From JAFGCL01 sp964492335 (GTDB taxonomy: Bacteria; Chloroflexota; Dehalococcoidia; UBA2247; RBG-13-53-26), in the NCBI GenBank assembly GCA_964492335.1, contig CAZBJX010000021.1:1-39607 (forward strand): a stretch of DNA of 39,607 nucleotides. Reading direction: 5' to 3'. How positions within the stretch are numbered: position 1 is the first letter of the stretch; each line of letters opens with the position of its first letter. Shown here in pieces: positions 33,371 to 39,607 of this stretch. Position numbers and translations under genes: made by a program. The notes below the pieces were generated by a model, which did no database searches, was not told where the DNA came from, and worked only from the letters and a program-made list of their open reading frames with translations.

Positions 33371-33415
33371 CGTTCCTCTCCTCCCCTCCTCCACACCATT
33401 GCGCCCCCCATGAGG

Positions 33416-33424
33416 AGTATATCA
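33416..33424 (-). promoter_or_regulatory. Extended -10 promoter of the FBPase operon
   Basis: TGATATACT on the minus strand (-10 at 33421-33416). There is no recognisable -35. Expected start near 33409, leader about 39 nt containing the G-rich RBS region. Confidence 0.48.
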
Positions 33425-33449
33425 TATGCCCGGCGAGGACGGCACCCGG

Positions 33450-33968
33450 CTAGTAGTCTATGCCCTTGCGGGACGGGATGCCCTTCCGGTGGGGGTGCTT
33501 GATCTCTTTCATCTCGGTCACCAGGTCGGCGATCTCGATCAACTGCGGGTCCGCATAGCGCCCGGTCAGTATCACTTCCAGGCCCTCCGGCTTCTCCCTG
33601 ATGAAGCGCAGCACGTCGGCGATATCGATGAGCTTCCAGGCCGCGGCGACATTGACCTCATCGAGGATGACGAGGTCGAAACGGCCGCTCGCGGCCGCGA
33701 TCCGCGCGTTCTCCAGGGCCAGACGGGCCTGCTCCTTCTCCTCCGGCTTGACCTCGCCGGGAACGACAAACTCCAGGCTGCCGAACCGGGCCACGCTGAT
33801 ATTGGGCAGCAGCCCCAGGGTCCTCTGCTCGCCATAGGGGTACTCACCCTTCATGAAGAAGGTGATATGGGTGCGCAGCCCGTGCCCCGCAGCTCGCAAA
33901 GCGACGCCCAAGGCAGCGGACGTCTTGCCCTTCCCATCCCCGGTGAAGACGTAGACCAAGCCAGCCAT
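33450..33968 (-). CDS. cobO: Cob(I)alamin adenosyltransferase, CobO/BtuR type
   Basis: Attaches the adenosyl group to cob(I)alamin using ATP, the last activation step for coenzyme B12. 172 aa. P-loop GDGKGKT at 10-16 (variant Walker A of this family), LVILDEVNVAAAWKL (Walker B region), GRYADPQLIEIADLVTEM, and a C-terminus HPHRKGIPSRKGIDY typical of the family. I chose the ATG at 33968; an in-frame TTG at 33992 is less likely. A TTGACA lies at 34012-34007 (minus strand), but there is no matching -10. It implies use or salvage of B12. Confidence 0.92.
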   Translation of the reverse strand: MAGLVYVFTGDGKGKTSAALGVALRAAGHGLRTHITFFMKGEYPYGEQRTLGLLPNISVARFGSLEFVVPGEVKPEEKEQARLALENARIAAASGRFDLVILDEVNVAAAWKLIDIADVLRFIREKPEGLEVILTGRYADPQLIEIADLVTEMKEIKHPHRKGIPSRKGIDY

Positions 33969-34060
33969 CTTGAAGCGCCCCCAGCTTACCAAGCCGTCCG
34001 GGACGCTGTCAAGAGCGCGGCATTGCCGCTTCAGCAGGGGCGTTGCCGGGACCGGGGGCG

Positions 34061-34090
34061 TTGCCGCCCCCGGCGGGCGGCCACTATAAT
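34061..34090 (+). promoter_or_regulatory. Promoter of nfi, predicted leaderless
   Basis: TTGCCG (34061-34066, 4/6), 18 nt, TATAAT (34085-34090, 6/6). The usual 6-7 nt from the -10 places the start on or next to the A of the ATG at 34097. No RBS lies between. Confidence 0.6.
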
Positions 34091-34096
34091 CAGGCC

Positions 34097-34774
34097 ATGG
34101 CCGCGAAGCGCGCTCACCCGTGGAAGGTGACCACCGCCGAGGCCCGCGCCATCCAGTTGAGGCTGGCCGGACAGGTATCCAGGCGGGACGAAGTCGGCCG
34201 GCCCCGGTTCATCGCCGGCGTCGACATCTCCGGCCCCCGCTTCAAGGGCCGGGTGCGGGGGACGGTGGTGGTGCTCTCGTACCCGGACCTGCGGGTAGCC
34301 GAGGTGAGCACGGTGGAGAGGAAGGTCGACTTCCCCTACATCCCCGGCCTGCTGTCCTTCCGGGAGTCGCCGGTGATGCTGGCCGCCTACGAGAAGCTGA
34401 AGCTCCGGCCGGACCTGGTGCTCGTCGACGGGCAGGGGATAGCCCACCCCAGGCGCTTCGGGCTGGCCTCGCACCTGGGGGTCCTGCTGGGCGTGCCCGC
34501 CATCGGCTGCGCCAAGTCCATCCTCTGCGGAGTCCACGGCCCGCTGGCCGCCCCGCGGGGCAGCACGGCCGAGATAGAGCACCAGGGGGAAGTGGTGGGC
34601 ATGGCCCTGCGCACCAGGGACGGGGTGCGGCCGGTCTACGTCTCCATCGGCCACAGGGTGGACCTGGCGGCGGCGGTGTCCTGGGTCAGCAACTGCTGCC
34701 GGGGGTACCGGCTCCCCGAGCCCACCCGCCTGGCCCACCAGGCCGCCTCCGGCCATCTGCCGGATGCCGGGTAA
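34097..34774 (+). CDS. nfi: Endonuclease V
   Basis: Nicks DNA (or RNA) one base 3' of deaminated bases such as inosine. 225 aa, full length. The catalytic acids are in place: D43 in AGVDIS, E90 in YIPGLLSFRE (the strand-separating wedge P-Y-I-P is intact), D111 in LVDGQGIAHP with H117, then the lysine in GCAKS. It starts at the ATG at 34097; frame upstream is not protein-like. Monocistronic, convergent with the first flavoenzyme gene and separated from it by two hairpins. Confidence 0.95.
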   Translation: MAAKRAHPWKVTTAEARAIQLRLAGQVSRRDEVGRPRFIAGVDISGPRFKGRVRGTVVVLSYPDLRVAEVSTVERKVDFPYIPGLLSFRESPVMLAAYEKLKLRPDLVLVDGQGIAHPRRFGLASHLGVLLGVPAIGCAKSILCGVHGPLAAPRGSTAEIEHQGEVVGMALRTRDGVRPVYVSIGHRVDLAAAVSWVSNCCRGYRLPEPTRLAHQAASGHLPDAG

Positions 34775-34781
34775 CCGGGGC

Positions 34782-34837
34782 GCCGCCTGCAGGCGGCCCG
34801 CCCGCCGGCCGGGGGCCCTGCTGCGGACTGCAGGGCC
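34782..34837. terminator. Two hairpins between convergent nfi and flavoenzyme gene
   Basis: A 16-bp perfect palindrome GCCGCCTGCAGGCGGC (34782-34797), then an 8-bp stem GGCCCTGC/GCAGGGCC with an 8-nt loop (34814-34837). Placed between convergent stops, they may form a bidirectional terminator, although T-runs are absent. Confidence 0.45.
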
Positions 34838-34863
34838 ATGACGGCCCAGGTCTTCCGGGCGCC

Positions 34864-36870
34864 TCAGATCTTCCGGGCCGCCTCGGCCGCCTCGGCGATG
34901 GCCTCCAGCGCCTTCCGCGGCCTCTTAGCATCGCCGATGACGCAGACCTCGCGCACCCGGCTCTTAAGCTCCGCCGAGAGCGGGTCGACCGGCCTGGCCC
35001 CCATAGCCAGGACGATGGTCTTCATCCCCCGGATGGCTTCCTCCTGGTAGCCCTCTCTGCACGTCACGGTGCGGTCGGGCCTGGTCTCGATGATGGTTTC
35101 GACCACCAGCACGCCGTCCTCCAGGACCTCCCGGACCTTGCGGTTGGTGATGATCCTCACCTGGGCCTGGTGCAGCCGCTCCATGAGCAGTGTCCGCCCT
35201 TCAGGCACCATGTCCAGGCCCACCCCGCCCATCATCTCCACCACGGTGACCGAGGTGCGGCCGACGATGGGGTTGAAGCCGGGGTGCGCCAGGTACTCGG
35301 CGGTCTCCAGCCCCACCATGCCGCCGCCGATGATCAGCACGTCACCGTGGGGCCGGCGCACCTTGCCGGAGAGCACATCGTGGGCCGTGACCACGTGCTT
35401 CCGGCTGATGCCGGGGATGTTGAGCACCAGGGCCTCGCCGCCGGTGGCCACGATGGCCACATCGGGCTTCTCCTGCTCCACCATGGCCACGGTGACCTCC
35501 GTGTTGAGCAGCACCTTGACCCCGGCCTTCTCCACCTGGCGCGCCAGGAACTGGGTGGCCTTGGTCAGCTCCTGCTTCCCCGGGGGGATGACCGCCAGGT
35601 TGAACTGGCCGCCGGGCCGGCCCTGCTTCTCGCAGAGCGTGACCTGGTGCCCCCTCTGGGCGGCCACCATGGCCGCGTGCAGCCCCGCGGGGCCGGCGCC
35701 GATGACCATAACCTTCTTGGGCTTCGCCGCCGGGGACAGCGCCATCTCCCTCTCCCGGCCCACGGAGGGGTTCATGAGGCAGGTCATGGGGTGGCTCTGG
35801 CGGCCATGGATGCACCCCAGCCCGCACCCGATGCAGGGGGTGATGTCCTCCAGCTGCCCCCGGGCGGCCTTGTTGGGCCACTCCGGGTCGGCCAGCAGCG
35901 CCCGGCCCAGGACGATGACGTCCGCCTGGTTGCGCTCCAGTATGGACTCGGCCAGCCGGGGGTCGGTGATGCGTCCCACGGTGAACACCGGCACGTCCAC
36001 CACCTCCTTCACCGCGGCGGCATAGGGCACGTTCAGCCCCATGGGGGTGCCGTGGGGCGGCAGGATGCGCCAGGACATCTGGGGGAAGGTGCCGCTGGAG
36101 ATGTGGAAGGCATGCACGCCCGCCTCGACCAGCATGGGGGCGATGTACCTGGTCTCCTCGATGTCCCGCCCGCCCGGGGTCAGCTCGTCCCCGGAAAGCC
36201 TCATGACGACGGGGAAGTCCCGGCCGGCCCTGTCCTGGATGCAGCGCAGCACCTCCAGGTGTATCCGCAGGCGCGACTCGATGGAGCCGCCGTAGGCGTC
36301 GGACCGCTTGTTGCGCAGGGCCGAGATGAAGGAGCCCAGGAGCATGTAGCAGTGGGCGGAGTGCAGCTCGATGCCGTCGCACCCGGACTCCCGGGCGCGC
36401 CGGGCGGCGTCGCCGAACTGCTCCACGATGTGGCCGATCTCCTCCACGGAGATCTCCCGGCAGGTGGTCTTGTAGGTGAAGCACATGGCGGGAGAGGGGC
36501 CCACGGGCTGCACCTTGTCGAGGAAGCAGACGGACTCAGGGCCGGGGTGGGCTATCTGCGGGATAAGCCGGGACCCGTGGGAATGGACGGCGTCCGTCAG
36601 CCGCCGCATGGGGGCGATCTGGCTGTCGTCCCACATGCCCACCGTGTGGGGCACATAGGGGTACCTGCCGTCGATGGAGGTCACCTCCAGGATGAGCAGC
36701 CCGGCCCCTCCCCGCGCCCGCGCCTCGATGTAGTCGCAGTAGCGCTCGTTCACCGTCCCGTCCCGGTTGACGTAGTCGGTGTCCATCGGCGCCAACGCGA
36801 TCCGGTTGGGCAGCTCCATGGTGCCGATCCTGATAGGGCTGAACAGCCTGGTGAACGGTTTCTCGGTCAA
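34864..36870 (-). CDS. FMN/FeS/FAD enoate-reductase-type oxidoreductase, copy 1
   Basis: 668 aa, NADH:flavin oxidoreductase of the 2,4-dienoyl-CoA reductase / BaiCD / enoate reductase family, which reduces activated C=C bonds in unsaturated acids or acyl-CoAs. Order: OYE-type TIM barrel with FMN (about 1-330; HSAHCYMLLGSFISALRNKR, then YGGSIESR), a [4Fe-4S] site CIGCGLGC plus a later cysteine in HPMTC, then an FAD-binding domain (VIGAGPAGLHAA) and an NAD-binding domain (IIGGGMVGLETAEYL). The start is a TTG at 36870, chosen because it gives the family start ahead of LFSPIRIGTMELPNR and has aagggga upstream; an ATG at 36927 would add 19 proline/arginine-rich residues. Downstream paralogue of the next gene. 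Confidence 0.88.
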   Translation of the reverse strand: MTEKPFTRLFSPIRIGTMELPNRIALAPMDTDYVNRDGTVNERYCDYIEARARGGAGLLILEVTSIDGRYPYVPHTVGMWDDSQIAPMRRLTDAVHSHGSRLIPQIAHPGPESVCFLDKVQPVGPSPAMCFTYKTTCREISVEEIGHIVEQFGDAARRARESGCDGIELHSAHCYMLLGSFISALRNKRSDAYGGSIESRLRIHLEVLRCIQDRAGRDFPVVMRLSGDELTPGGRDIEETRYIAPMLVEAGVHAFHISSGTFPQMSWRILPPHGTPMGLNVPYAAAVKEVVDVPVFTVGRITDPRLAESILERNQADVIVLGRALLADPEWPNKAARGQLEDITPCIGCGLGCIHGRQSHPMTCLMNPSVGREREMALSPAAKPKKVMVIGAGPAGLHAAMVAAQRGHQVTLCEKQGRPGGQFNLAVIPPGKQELTKATQFLARQVEKAGVKVLLNTEVTVAMVEQEKPDVAIVATGGEALVLNIPGISRKHVVTAHDVLSGKVRRPHGDVLIIGGGMVGLETAEYLAHPGFNPIVGRTSVTVVEMMGGVGLDMVPEGRTLLMERLHQAQVRIITNRKVREVLEDGVLVVETIIETRPDRTVTCREGYQEEAIRGMKTIVLAMGARPVDPLSAELKSRVREVCVIGDAKRPRKALEAIAEAAEAARKI

Positions 36871-36919
36871 TTCATTCCCCTTCCCGCCGGGGTACCCCGG
36901 CAGCGGCCTCCGGGGCCGG

Positions 36920-36980
36920 GCCGGCATTCCGCCGGCTGACCTCGCGGCGCTTCTCCATGCCAGGCCTGCATTCCGCAGGC
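36920..36980. repeat. Two hairpins with the same 5-nt loop
   Basis: GCCGGC-ATTCC-GCCGGC (36920-36936) and GCCTGC-ATTCC-GCAGGC (36964-36980) lie in the 124-bp gap between the two flavoenzyme genes. Both have 6-bp stems and identical loops (GGAAT when read as minus-strand RNA). They may attenuate read-through or stabilise message ends. Confidence 0.5.
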
Positions 36981-36994
36981 ACCCGGGCCCGTAC

Positions 36995-39058
36995 CTAGAG
37001 CCGGCAGGCGGCGCCGGCCCCGTCGTGGATGGCCCGCCTGATGAGCCCCAGCCCGTTGCAGTCCCCCACGGCGCAGAGGTCGGGCACCTTTCCCTCCAGC
37101 GCCCTCAGCAGGTCCAGGTTGGGCTCAACCTCTCCGGCCATCACCACGGTGTCGGCGGGAGCTGTGGCTCGCTCCCCCTTGACGGTGTAGACCACGCCCA
37201 CAGCCGTGATCTCCTCGCAGGCCGCCCCGTTGACCACGGTGACTCCGGCCCTGTCCAGGGCCTCTTTGACCTCGCTTCGCCTCTTGGACCCCACCTCGGG
37301 AGCCAGCTTCTTGCCGCTGTCGAGAAGCACCACCTCCCGGCCCCGCTCGGCCAGGAACGTGGCCAGCTCGCAGGCCCCCAGGTCGCCGCCGACCACCACC
37401 ACCCGCCGGCCCAGCGGCATCCAGTACCGGGTGAGGCGCCTGATCAGCGGGGGCGTCAGGAAGCGGCGCATCAGGGGCCCTCCCAGCCGCAGGCCCAGTC
37501 TCTGCCAGGCCGGCAGCTTGGCCACTCCCGGGCCGCCGGCATCGCCCGCCAGCATGCTCTTCATGTCCGGCGCGCCGAATACGTTGCGGCCTTCAGAGCC
37601 GCGGATGGGCGGGACCACTACCCGGGGCCCGGTGGCCACGATGACCGCATCCGGCCGGACCTCGCTGACCAGGGCCGGCGTCACCTCCTGCCCCAGCCTG
37701 ACCTGTATGGGCAGGCCCTTGATCTCAGCCAGCAGGTAGGCCAGCAGCCGGTCGTTCTCGGGATGGACCGTGTTGGCGAACAGCAGCGAGCCCGCGAGGT
37801 TGGCATGCTTCTCGTAGAGCGTCACCGAGTGGCCCCGCAGGGCGGCCACGCGGGCTGCCTCCATGCCGGCAGGCCCGCCACCCACCACCATCACCTTCCT
37901 GGGGCTGGCCGCCTTCTCCAGGCTGAGCTGCCCCTCCTTGCCGGTGAAGGCGTTGATGGCGCAGTGCATCTGGGTGAGATCGCCCTCGGCGCACGAGTCG
38001 AAGCAGTTCTCGCAGGAGATGCAGCGGCGCAGGCGCCGCAGGTCCCCCCTGGCGACCTTGTTGGGCAGCTCGGGGTCCGCCAGCAGAGGCCGCCCCATGA
38101 CAATGACATCGGCCTGCCCCGCCTGCAGCACCTTCTCGGCCATCTCCGGATCGTGAATGCGGCCCACCACCATGACGACCGCCTCCGTGGCCTTCTTGAT
38201 GGCCGCGGCCTCCGGGACATTGAATCCCCAGGGGTAGCTCGACCCGGCGATGATGCCGGTGGTCAGCCTGTCGATGTTCCCGCCCGACACGTGAAATGCG
38301 TCTACGCCGGCCTCCACCAGCTTCGGCAGGATCTCCAGCGTTCCCTTGAGGTCGCGCCCCCGGGGGTGGCGCTCGTCCCCCGATATGCGCAGGATGAGGG
38401 GGAAGTCCCGGCCGGCCCCGGCCTTCATGGCACTGATCACGGCCAGGGGGAACTTCAGGCGCCCCTCCACCGTGCCGCCGTTGTAGGCGTCCGTCCGCTG
38501 GTTGCGCAGCGGCGACAGGAACGAGCCGCACATCATGTAGGCGTGGGCGCAGTGCAGCTCCATGCCGTCGTACCCCGCCTCCCGCGCCCTGCGCGCGGCC
38601 TCGCCGTACTGCTCGATGATGGCCTCGATCTCTTCGACGGTCAGCTCCCGGCAGGTCTGGCCCGTCTGGGACGATATGCAGACCGACGGGCCCACCGTCT
38701 GGAGCTTGCTGACGAAGGGGGCTGCCGAGTCCGGGCCGGGGTGCGAGATCTGGGGCACTATCTTCGCCCCGTGGGCATGCACCGCCCTGGTCAGCTCCAC
38801 GTGGCCGGGGATGAGATGGTCCCCCCACAGCCCCACCGTGTGCCACTGATAGGGGAAACGCTGGTCCACGGTGCAGACCTCGAAGGTGATGAGCCCCACG
38901 CCGCCCCGGGCCCGGGCCACATGGTAGTCGATGAGGCGCTGGCTGACGGTGTCCCCCGGTCCGGACCAGCTGGTGGTCATGGGGGCCATGGCCAGGCGAT
39001 TGCGCAGCTCCATGGAGCCGATGCGGAGCGGGCTGAACAGATGCGGGAAGGAACTCAC
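36995..39058 (-). CDS. FMN/FeS/FAD enoate-reductase-type oxidoreductase, copy 2
   Basis: 687 aa paralogue with the same order: OYE barrel (HCAHAYMMCGSFLSPLRNQR), a cysteine cluster CISCENCFDSC plus a later MHC, an FAD motif VVGGGPAGMEAARVA and an NAD motif VVVVGGDLGACELA. Differences from copy 1: YGGS-x-E-x-R of the FMN site reads YNGGTVEGR; an extra basic segment of about 50 residues (around LPAWQRLGLRLGG and RRFLTPPLIRRLTRYWMPLG) precedes the NAD motif; and the cysteine spacing differs. These suggest another substrate or electron partner. A GTG start with ggaggtg upstream. It probably leads a two-gene operon with copy 1. Confidence 0.88.
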   Translation of the reverse strand: MSSFPHLFSPLRIGSMELRNRLAMAPMTTSWSGPGDTVSQRLIDYHVARARGGVGLITFEVCTVDQRFPYQWHTVGLWGDHLIPGHVELTRAVHAHGAKIVPQISHPGPDSAAPFVSKLQTVGPSVCISSQTGQTCRELTVEEIEAIIEQYGEAARRAREAGYDGMELHCAHAYMMCGSFLSPLRNQRTDAYNGGTVEGRLKFPLAVISAMKAGAGRDFPLILRISGDERHPRGRDLKGTLEILPKLVEAGVDAFHVSGGNIDRLTTGIIAGSSYPWGFNVPEAAAIKKATEAVVMVVGRIHDPEMAEKVLQAGQADVIVMGRPLLADPELPNKVARGDLRRLRRCISCENCFDSCAEGDLTQMHCAINAFTGKEGQLSLEKAASPRKVMVVGGGPAGMEAARVAALRGHSVTLYEKHANLAGSLLFANTVHPENDRLLAYLLAEIKGLPIQVRLGQEVTPALVSEVRPDAVIVATGPRVVVPPIRGSEGRNVFGAPDMKSMLAGDAGGPGVAKLPAWQRLGLRLGGPLMRRFLTPPLIRRLTRYWMPLGRRVVVVGGDLGACELATFLAERGREVVLLDSGKKLAPEVGSKRRSEVKEALDRAGVTVVNGAACEEITAVGVVYTVKGERATAPADTVVMAGEVEPNLDLLRALEGKVPDLCAVGDCNGLGLIRRAIHDGAGAACRL

Positions 39059-39208
39059 GGCACACCTCCAGGCATGGCTGAGATGACCTCATTATCTCCC
39101 CAATTGTGCCCTCATGCAACTGCTGTCACCAGAAGGGTGATTCACGGTGTTCTGAAGCACCGGCACCCCATATCATGCCCCATCTGCGCCAGGGGCTGAC
39201 GCTGGGCA

Positions 39209-39241
39209 CCCCCGGGGCTGCGCCGCAGCGCGCCCCCGGGG
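39209..39241. promoter_or_regulatory. GC-rich palindromic block before the XRE gene
   Basis: Two copies of CCCCCGGGG (39209-39217 and 39233-39241) flank GCTGCG-C-CGCAGC. The block occupies the -35 side of the TATAAT at 39254-39259, so it could be an operator for autoregulation or a hairpin. Inference only. Confidence 0.35.
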
Positions 39242-39253
39242 ACTGATTCGTTG

Positions 39254-39259
39254 TATAAT
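39254..39259 (+). promoter_or_regulatory. -10 box of the XRE gene
   Basis: Perfect TATAAT preceded by TTG. No -35 at the proper distance. Expected start near 39266, leader about 24 nt with RBS aggggag. Confidence 0.5.
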
Positions 39260-39289
39260 GCGGGCGGGGGCTGAAGTCGGAGGGGAGCC

Positions 39290-39607
39290 ATGACCTTCGG
39301 ACAGCGTATCAGGGAGCTCAGGCAGGCCAGGGGCCTCACCCAGCGGGAGCTGGCCGCGAAGACCGGCATCAGCTGCGCCTACGTCAGCAAGCTGGAGACC
39401 GGGTCCCTGCCGCCGCCCCGGCACGGGGTAATCCAGTCACTGGCCAGGGCGCTGGGGGCCACGGACGCCCAGACCGACGAGCTCTTCGGAATGGCCGGCA
39501 AGCTGCCGCAGGAGCTTCTGGGCAGGGTGGACGCCCGGGCCATCAGCGTGCTGCGCTCTCTGGACAGCGAGCCGGGGGCCGGCCGGCGGCGCCGGGCAGG
39601 GGCGGGC
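39290..39607 (+). CDS. XRE-family HTH regulator (partial, cut by window end)
   Basis: At least 106 codons, open to the window edge. Residues 3-60 are a classical lambda-repressor-type HTH: RIRELRQARGLTQRELAAKT, then GISCAYVSKLETG and a long fourth helix. What follows (LFGMAGKLPQELLGRVDARA) is common in short XRE regulators of Actinobacteria and Chloroflexota. The end is basic and glycine-rich. An RBS (aggggag) precedes the ATG. It is divergent from the flavoenzyme pair, which it might control; that is inference from position. Confidence 0.82.
   Translation, partial: MTFGQRIRELRQARGLTQRELAAKTGISCAYVSKLETGSLPPPRHGVIQSLARALGATDAQTDELFGMAGKLPQELLGRVDARAISVLRSLDSEPGAGRRRRAGAG

Noticed and set aside
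33984..34012. TTGACA upstream of the cobalamin adenosyltransferase
   Set aside because: The hexamer at 17 nt spacing is GTAAGC, not a usable -10.
34120..36939. 939-codon open frame on the plus strand across nfi and the first flavoenzyme
   Set aside because: Antisense shadow; it covers two clear genes on both strands and has no RBS or domain.
36779..39199. 806-codon open frame on the plus strand opposite the second flavoenzyme
   Set aside because: Same antisense effect; low-complexity composition.
1..39607. tRNA, rRNA or other known structured RNA genes
   Set aside because: I looked for T-loop-like GTTCGA/GTTCAA contexts and rRNA-like blocks on both strands by eye and found none convincing; a covariance search would settle it.

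Overview
The window is about 39.6 kb of GC-rich bacterial chromosome, densely packed and almost wholly coding, with many GTG and TTG starts and many 4-nt start/stop overlaps. Gene content (RecG with an N-terminal extension beside rpmB and a FakA-like protein, archaeal-type fructose-bisphosphate aldolase/phosphatase, two large enoate-reductase-type flavoenzymes, a short ferritin-like protein) suggests an anaerobic Chloroflexota bacterium, most likely Dehalococcoidia. That placement is an inference from gene content; no rRNA or tRNA gene is visible to confirm it.

Region 1 (1-2240) is a small accessory patch. It holds an IS4-family transposase whose conserved C-terminus lies in another frame, a HicB-like antitoxin followed by a deleted and frameshifted HicA-like toxin, and an AT-richer spacer with an inverted repeat resembling an IS21-type end.

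Region 2 (2240-14005, plus strand) is the arginine block: argB, argD, argG, a small zinc-ribbon membrane protein, argH and, further on, argS. rpmB lies antisense between argH and a fatty-acid-kinase-like gene, and recG precedes argS. rsgA follows on the minus strand.

Region 3 (15454-19590, minus strand) has a short orphan gene and then a five-gene operon: a PabB remnant lacking its catalytic core, a class IV aminotransferase, a histone-deacetylase-like deacylase, a SnoaL/NTF2-fold protein and a double-hotdog thioesterase. A cyclic-nucleotide-binding-fold protein is transcribed divergently from it.

Region 4 (20347-24135) has an EncFtn-like ferritin, a large secreted and membrane-anchored protein (seven propeller-type repeats, three fibronectin-III-like domains, one IPT/TIG domain) behind a long hairpin-rich leader, and a truncated IS630-type transposase.

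Region 5 (24297-34774) is housekeeping: comM, a phosphoglycolate-phosphatase-like HAD protein with a DUF167 partner, an SDR epimerase, the KtrAB potassium system, an overlapping operon (FBP aldolase/phosphatase, rdgB, moaA, moaC), a cob(I)alamin adenosyltransferase and endonuclease V.

Region 6 (34864-39607) carries two tandem FMN/FeS/FAD enoate-reductase-type enzymes and the start of an XRE-type regulator cut by the window edge.

Sigma-70-type promoters are unusually legible. Several place the predicted transcription start on or within about 10 nt of the start codon (nfi, argS, the HAD gene), pointing to leaderless mRNAs. I did not find a complete new defence or biosynthetic system. The best leads are the core-deleted PabB operon, the propeller surface protein with its leader, the EncFtn-like ferritin without encapsulin, and the tandem flavoenzymes.
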